Source: Dipteronia dyeriana
Lineage: Eukaryota > Streptophyta > Magnoliopsida > Sapindales > Sapindaceae
Length of the DNA stretch: 64,000 nucleotides
Direction of reading: 5' to 3'
NCBI GenBank assembly: GCA_032871835.1
Contig: CM065297.1
Location: 1,180,501-1,244,500 of the forward strand
Shown here: one piece after another, positions 57,596 to 64,000 of the stretch
Position numbering within the stretch: the first letter of the stretch is position 1
Layout: every line of letters begins with the position of its first letter
Notes under the pieces: generated by a model
What the model was told of the DNA's origin: nothing
Database searches by the model: none
What the model saw: the letters and a program-made list of their open reading frames with translations, nothing else
Position numbers and translations under genes: made by a program

Positions 57596-58294
57596 AACAT
57601 AAATGGAATTCAAAACGAGGAAGATGAGAAATCTGAGTAGAAATTAAGGTCAAGATATTTTGTATAGAGAATGACCGGTTGAATGGAACAGCAGGTTTTT
57701 TCATTTTTTTCCTTTTCTCCGATTAGATTTTTTATCTCACAATTAATACAAGCCGTTGGATCCATTTTAAGATTGATCAATGGACAACATGATTTACTAT
57801 TCATAGCTGTATGATGCAGTGATTTTTATAATCACTGCATAGCAGCCAGACCTCTGATAGTAACCACTTCAACCAACATTTAGTTGACATTTCCATACCC
57901 TTGTTTGTCCGGTGTTTGTGCCACCGAATTCCTCCATTGTTTGAGAAGAAAGTTTGAATGATATCAACCTTCTAATACTTTATTTATTTGTACATCTGTT
58001 CAAATAAAATCACATAGCTATTTATGTTATATTGAACGTATAGATGATATGATACTCACATCGGTCATCAAGTTGTAAGCATAACTATTTTGAATACAAA
58101 TTTAAGTTTTTTTTTCTTTTAATATGTTCACACACGTATGGCAAATAATATACATACACTATAATCACAATCATTTGTATAGTTACATATCATAATTTGT
58201 AGTATATGGAAACAGTACCAGAACTGAGATTATACTATAATGATGATGATAATAGACTGAGAGTTTGATTAAAATAATTGCATTTGCAGGCATA
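57596..58294. other. 3' flank of receptor kinase C
   Basis: 58071-58200 matches the 3' flank of copy B (22080-22210) and the end of the 613-bp repeat at 17268, with shared phrases such as ACACTATAATCACAATCATT. The block is therefore part of the duplicated receptor-kinase unit. 57600-58070 has no gene. Confidence 0.5.
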
Positions 58295-61200
58295 TCAGCG
58301 AGGCCTGATGGTAGGGATGACACCACTGACAAGGTCACTGCCAACTTCAGGGAGACCGGCATATAAGTTTCCTCTAGAGTAAAGAGATGATGATGAAGCA
58401 AATATTCCTGACATTTCAGAAGAAACAGACATGTCGGACTCTGTTGGAATCATGTCAGGTTCTGGTGGTGGAAGCATCGAAGATATGTTCTCTAACTCTC
58501 TCACTACCTCCAACATTGTGGGTCGTGCCTCATTCTTGTCCTCACAGCATTTTAGGGCCAATGTCATGAATCTTTTGAGACATTCCGAGGAGTATGGACC
58601 CATGTTCTTGTCTATGATGTTCAACATCAACCCAGATTGACATGCTGCATGCACCTGTATTGGAATGATATTGTCTGATTAGAATAAAACTTGTACCGGA
58701 AGTTTACTAGAGAGTGCATACTTGAGAGAAGGAATTGAGATTGGTTACCTCTCTGACAATGTTTCTACCATGAGAGATGGGTTGCATCCCTGTCAAGAGC
58801 TCTAGAAATACAATTCCAAGGCTATAAACATCGCTCTTCTCTGTCAACATGTGAGTCAAAAAGTAATCTGGATCGAGGTAACCCTATGTGGAAGCAAAGT
58901 GCGATTTAGCTGTTCTACTAGTTACAATAATCTATACATTGAACAGTACAAACAACATAGGAAGTAGGACTACCCATTCACATAATTAAACACTTATCAC
59001 AAAATCTGTTTAGAAATTATAAGAACAATAGCATATGTGTTCAAATTTTCTCTAGGGAAGCATGACATTGTCAATGGTATAATATAACTTTCACAATATG
59101 TAATGTTATCACGTGATATATACTTACCGGTGTGCCTTTCACGACAGTGGAGACATGACCCATAACTCCTCGAACATTAGGTACTGGTGCAAGCCTTGAG
59201 ATTCCAAAGTCAGAAACTTTTGGAGTAAACTTGAAGTCCAACAGTATGTTGGTTGCCTTGATATCTCGGTGGATTATCGGGGGGTCAGCTTCAGTGTGAA
59301 GGTAGAGAATGCCCATGGCAGAACCCAATGCAATGCGCGTTCTCATGCTAAAACTCAAAGGATCTTTTAGTCTAGCTGTCATATGATCACCAACAATGTC
59401 AAATTCACAACATGATAGAGCTGCAGTTATCAAACCTTAGCACTAGTCTGGTACCATGGATTCAAATAGTGACTCACATCATGTAAATTTGAGTAATATT
59501 GTTGAACGTGGAAAAGTAGAAGTAGACGATTAATGATCATAATGTAAAACAAAGAAGGAAACTGCTGCTACAGTTTTAATCAGAAAAAAAAAAAACAGTT
59601 ATCTAATTTTCAGAAATTTATAAATGATGAATGAAACCAAGTACACAGAACATGCACCGATGCACAGATGTAATTTTAGGGGGAATTTTTTTTACCATTG
59701 AGAAGATCTTGAAGAGAACCATGAGGCATAAACTCGTATACTAACATCTGCAAAGACACATCAGAAAAAAGAAGGCCTTAAAATATTGTTCATCATGAAG
59801 TAGAATTTGTGTATTATCGATAAAGCTGATCACATCTATGGATGCATGTAGCATTTACTAAGCAAGTATCTTATCCAGAAACTCTTAGGCCTTAGCCATT
59901 AGATATCACAAATTCATACATATTAGAATATTATATAATGTGGTTCATTTTAAACAAAATATTTTGTGGAATAGCAGGGACAACACCTGTTCTCCTTCTT
60001 CATCACAATATCCAACCAATGAAACCAGATTACGATGATGTAATCGCGATAACAGTTCTATTTCAGTTAAGAACTCTTTCTGGCCCTGCAAGGATCCCTG
60101 CTGTGCTCGCTTGATTGCAACAACCGTCCCATTAGCTAAAATGCCTTTATAAACCTTTCCATAGCCTCCTTGACCAACTTGTGTGGTCTCACTAAACCCG
60201 TTGGTTGCTTTGTCAAGTTCTATGAAACCGAATCCCTTGACACTTTCCGTTTTGATTGGACTTTTTGCAGCTGTTAATTAAGAAAGAAAAGACACCCTTT
60301 CCTTTAAATGCAACAAAGAAAATGTGGCATTGGCATAGGTCAAGAAAGAAATAGAAGAACCTACTTGGCTGTTTTTTTGGAACTTCATGATGTTTGTATC
60401 TTCTGTTCCTTTTGTAGATAAGAAACAGAATGATCAAAGATACTGCAATCGCACAGGAAAGGGACCCTAACACAATTCCAATCACAGCGCCTTTGCTCAT
60501 ACCAGATTTTCGAGGCTCGAGAACAACTGCAAAAAGACAGATCAAAAACACCATTGCCAATCAGAAAAAGAAACTAGAATATACGTCTTAATTATGTAAC
60601 AAATGCAGTATGGAGACATACATTCAGCATAAGGTCCAAGGCGTGTAAAATTGAGCACTTGATATGGGCCAAAGGTATCACTGGGTGGAAGAGAAAACGT
60701 AACAATCATGTCTATAAGCCGTTGGATCTCACTTTTGTTAAATTGACTGGTACTGTTGCTATACTGAGGGAAAAATTTCAGAAATATGCTTAGCCTAGGA
60801 CCTTTTTGCCAGATAAATGATGCAATGGATAGTTGGTAAAGATCCAAACTGAGACTGGTGGTCAAGTATGCCTGATAATGATCAGTGTATGGACGGAAAT
60901 TGGATATGCTTGGACTTCGCAAAAGTAATCCAACTCCAAGGGGTGCCGCACAATAGCAGGGAACAGGAGATTCCGGGACATATTCATAATTATCGTGAAC
61001 AGGACAGGATTGAGTCCGGCAGGTAACAGTTGTTGAGTCATTCGAGCTTCCATAAATCTCATCATCTCCGACTTTGAGTCCACAGAACTGGATTATGTTT
61101 AATTCATTTGCTCTTGAACAAACAGGGTTGCCTTCAAGCCTGTATATCCAGTAATTAGAGGTCATTAAACAATATGCAATCGATAAATGGAATATATCTA

Positions 61201-64000
61201 CATCAAATTTGCAAAAATTCCAATAGAAGTAAAGGGATGAGGAGCACTCTACATGTTTTCCGGTACACACAACTCACCTAATGCTGACATTTGAAGGAGG
61301 ATTCAGACTACCTGAAATATTCTTAAGAAAATTATTCTGGAAATCCCTGCAAGTAAAGCATCGATACAACATCCGGTAAGAATGCATGTAATTATGATGT
61401 TTTGGAGTTCAGCCACCATTGCTGATGTACTTATAACGATAATCCAACATCAGACTTTTCAAGAAATTGTTTAACATATAGATTCTTACAAGGTAAGTGT
61501 TGCAGTTGCACTAAAATTTATGTTCTGCCAAATGTTTGAGGGAACATTGCCGCTCAATGAATTTTTCTCAATGGACCTGCAATAAGTTCAAGCTTCATTA
61601 TTTCTGAATCATCATTCTAAATTATAACAAATGTTCACATTTGGTGCACCGTAATAAGAAAAACAGAAATCCTAATAAAACGCATGGAATGCCTCTTACA
61701 ATCTCTGAAGATGAGGTAGGCCTGAAAAATTTGAGGGGATAGGTCCAATAAGCTGATTGTTGGATAGATCACTGCAAGATTAAAAACACTTTGAGTTAGG
61801 AGCAACTGCGAGTTCTTCAGGCTCACATAATATATGTGTATGCAGGAATTTCAGACATGCACGCACACAAACACACTAAAGTGACTTTGGACATCAACAA
61901 TGACATACATAGTTGTGATATTTTCAGAGAGCTTATTGGTTGGAATGGTTCCATTAAGTTGATTCGAGCTAAGATCTCTGTAACATGAGAAGTAAGAAAG
62001 GTCAGATAGAATCAACCAAGGTCTAAGGACATTGTTAGTTTATTTTATCTAAATGTCAACATTAATAAACATACAAGAAAAGGAGGCCTGGTATACTGCT
62101 TAGATCGGGAATCTCTCCTTGCAGGCTGCAGTTCCTTAGACTCCTGTAGAGTTAGATGAAATGACCAATATTTACTATTCAAAGATGCAACTGAATTTCC
62201 TTTCTCATGACTAAAAAACGGTTAAAAGCCACATGTCTGAAGATTTATTAAGATTCAAGGTCATTGCTAATTGTTAGCTATCAGAACGAATTAACTGACA
62301 ATCCGGGGGAAGAGATGGCGACAGAGGACTTACAATTTCAACAGTTTGGACATGTTGGTATAAGAAACTGGAATCCCGGTACCTTGGAAGTTGTTGTTAT
62401 CAAGCTGGCTGCAATAATAAAGAAAATATTATGCGGGGACAAGTACACGAGTACTGTATTTCTTGAATACACTGAAGGAAAACAAAAGATAATGTAACTT
62501 GATTATAGATTACAAGGAACAGTGAACATACAGAATCGTCAGTTTTGGCATCTTTGAAAGTTCTGGTGGAAGATACCCTGATAAATTATTATTGTCCAAC
62601 AGGCTGCAAAATATCATTAATATGATATTAATGGCTCAGTAGATGCATATTCTCTACGGAAACTGAACAGCATATGATTTCATTGTGTTGAAGAAAGCGA
62701 AACAACTGAATGGTTATTGAACTCACAAGTGTAAAAGTTGAGACATATTATATAACTCTGGTGGAATCTGACCACTGATGCTATTGTTGTTCAAATGACT
62801 GTAACAAAAAAAACATAAAATCAATCACTACAAGCACCAAAACCACTATTAAACTGTTGACTCCCAACACATGAAAAACAGTTGGCTAACTAGAAGCCAC
62901 TCACAAGTGCTTGGCACGTTGTAAATTTGCAAATGATTTGGGTAGTGGCCCTGATATATAGTTCTCCTCCAGGTTAAATATTGTCAAGTTATAGAGAAAA
63001 CCAAGCTCATCAGGTAAAGACCCTGATAATTGATTTCCGCTCAAAAGCCTGCAACGAAGAATCGATTAATAAGTGTGACTTTCCTCATACTGGCTTCAAT
63101 ATCCAAATCAAGTGGTGTGTCAACTTGTATATAACAAATAGAGAATTTTGTCTACAAGCTGGGAGTAACAAACATATTTCCAGAATAAATCATTCACTCA
63201 ACACAAATCTTATCGATAAGCTTGTCATACAAGGCACTTGACTGCAATATTGTAATATATTTGACCAAGTCTAAAACCATACAAGTTCCAACTTACAGGA
63301 GTTTCAAAGAAGCCAAATTTCCGATTTCCTTAGGTATGCTGCCACTTATGTTGTTCCACATAACATCCCTAACCAGAAAATTTGAAAAAACAAGAAGGAT
63401 CAATGAGCAAAATAAATGCATCTCGAAGATTAACATGGATACATATTAACGTTATTCAACCAAAATGATGCATGATTATTTGGTATCTAACACAAGATGA
63501 CTCACAATATCGTCATATGCGATAGTTGGCCAAGTTCCGGAGCTAGTTTTCCAGAGAGATTCATATTCAGCAACCGCCTGTATCATGATGGAAACCAAAA
63601 AAAAAAAAGGAAAATAGTTCAGACTGTAATATACATATGAACTTTTGCAATCATAAATGTTTCAACTAAACATTATTGTTAGACAAGAAAGAAGTCAACA
63701 GAGACAACAACAACAACTTGAATGACATCTCTAACATTCAAAGTAGATAAAACTTACATAGAAAGAGTCTACTAAAATTGTATTAAAGTTGACACCATAT
63801 ATAAGCATGTTAAAGGGAAAAGACTAAATACAGAAGTCGAATCAACGTACAATTCTTGGACATGGAGATAACCATCATTTGAATCCAAAGTGCAGATTAC
63901 ACCAGTCCAGTTTGATGCACATGGATCGGTCTTCTTCCAATTGTTGAGATTCTTCATTGAATCTGAGAGTTTACGGCGGACTGCTCGTAAAGCATCAACT
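58295..64000 (-). CDS. LRR receptor-like serine/threonine kinase, copy C (runs off the window)
   Basis: Same family as copy A and closest to copy B. The 3' exons fixed by splice signals are 58654-58295, 58883-58749, 59375-59128, 59747-59696, 60270-59987, 60526-60365, 61139-60622 and 61346-61278. LRR exons follow near 61490-61576, 61700-61771, 61909-61979, 62073-62143, 62331-62407, 62532-62604, 62728-62798, 62905-63048, 63297-63370, 63505-63577 and 63850-64000. The last of these carries the N-cap [12 protein letters not shown]; the signal-peptide exon lies beyond 64000. Kinase motifs are complete: [57 protein letters not shown]. No stop or frameshift was seen. The tail is rich in Ser and ends [10 protein letters not shown]. 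It is presumably a plasma-membrane receptor; ligand unknown. Confidence 0.85.

Overview
The window is nuclear DNA of a flowering plant, most likely a eudicot. It is AT-rich, its genes have many short exons with GT..AG introns, and it holds plant-type leucine-rich-repeat receptor kinases, Mutator-like (MULE), hAT-like, Harbinger-like and Ty1/copia elements. The species cannot be named from the sequence. Apart from the receptor kinases and one clathrin light chain fragment, almost everything recognisable is transposon-derived.

Three related receptor-kinase genes of the LRR-VIII-1 type lie in tandem on the minus strand. Copy A (10074-15999) reads as an intact gene: 19 coding exons can be placed by splice signals, and they sum to 2871 nt, exactly 956 codons plus stop. 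Copy B (about 22.27-36.29 kb) is decayed. It has two one-base deletions in kinase exons, a 166-bp tandem duplication in its C-terminal tail, a hAT-like element in one LRR intron and a 6.6-kb copia retrotransposon in another. Copy C (58295 to beyond 64000) is open in every exon seen, but its first coding exon lies outside the window. B and C are nearly identical in some stretches, introns included, and clearly different in others, which suggests gene conversion.

Left part (1-9.1 kb): a MULE at 1726-9129 with a perfect 9-bp target duplication. It keeps a transposase N-terminal remnant and carries about 4.5 kb of foreign cargo, including about 2 kb that looks like plant mitochondrial DNA. A related, more decayed element (18012-21699) interrupts the second unit of a 613-bp tandem duplication downstream of copy B.

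Middle part (37.4-48.2 kb): a small Harbinger-like element, then a long-inverted-repeat element whose left arm was hit by a complete 7630-bp MULE (39251-46880). That MULE has 80-bp terminal inverted repeats, a perfect 9-bp target duplication, a multi-exon Ulp1-like cysteine protease gene on the plus strand and a convergent MuDR-type transposase on the minus strand. This layout matches the Kaonashi/CUMULE class of Ulp1-carrying MULEs. Both genes carry small disabling changes.

Right part (48.2-58.3 kb): a 1-kb minisatellite of 75/96-bp units, a terminal-exon fragment of a clathrin light chain gene, a second Harbinger-like element and hAT-like terminal repeats, then copy C.

The most unusual pattern is shared by the two MULE families. 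Each has an array of short dyad-symmetric repeats (different sequence, about 21-bp spacing) ending about 116-118 bp before the transposase start codon.
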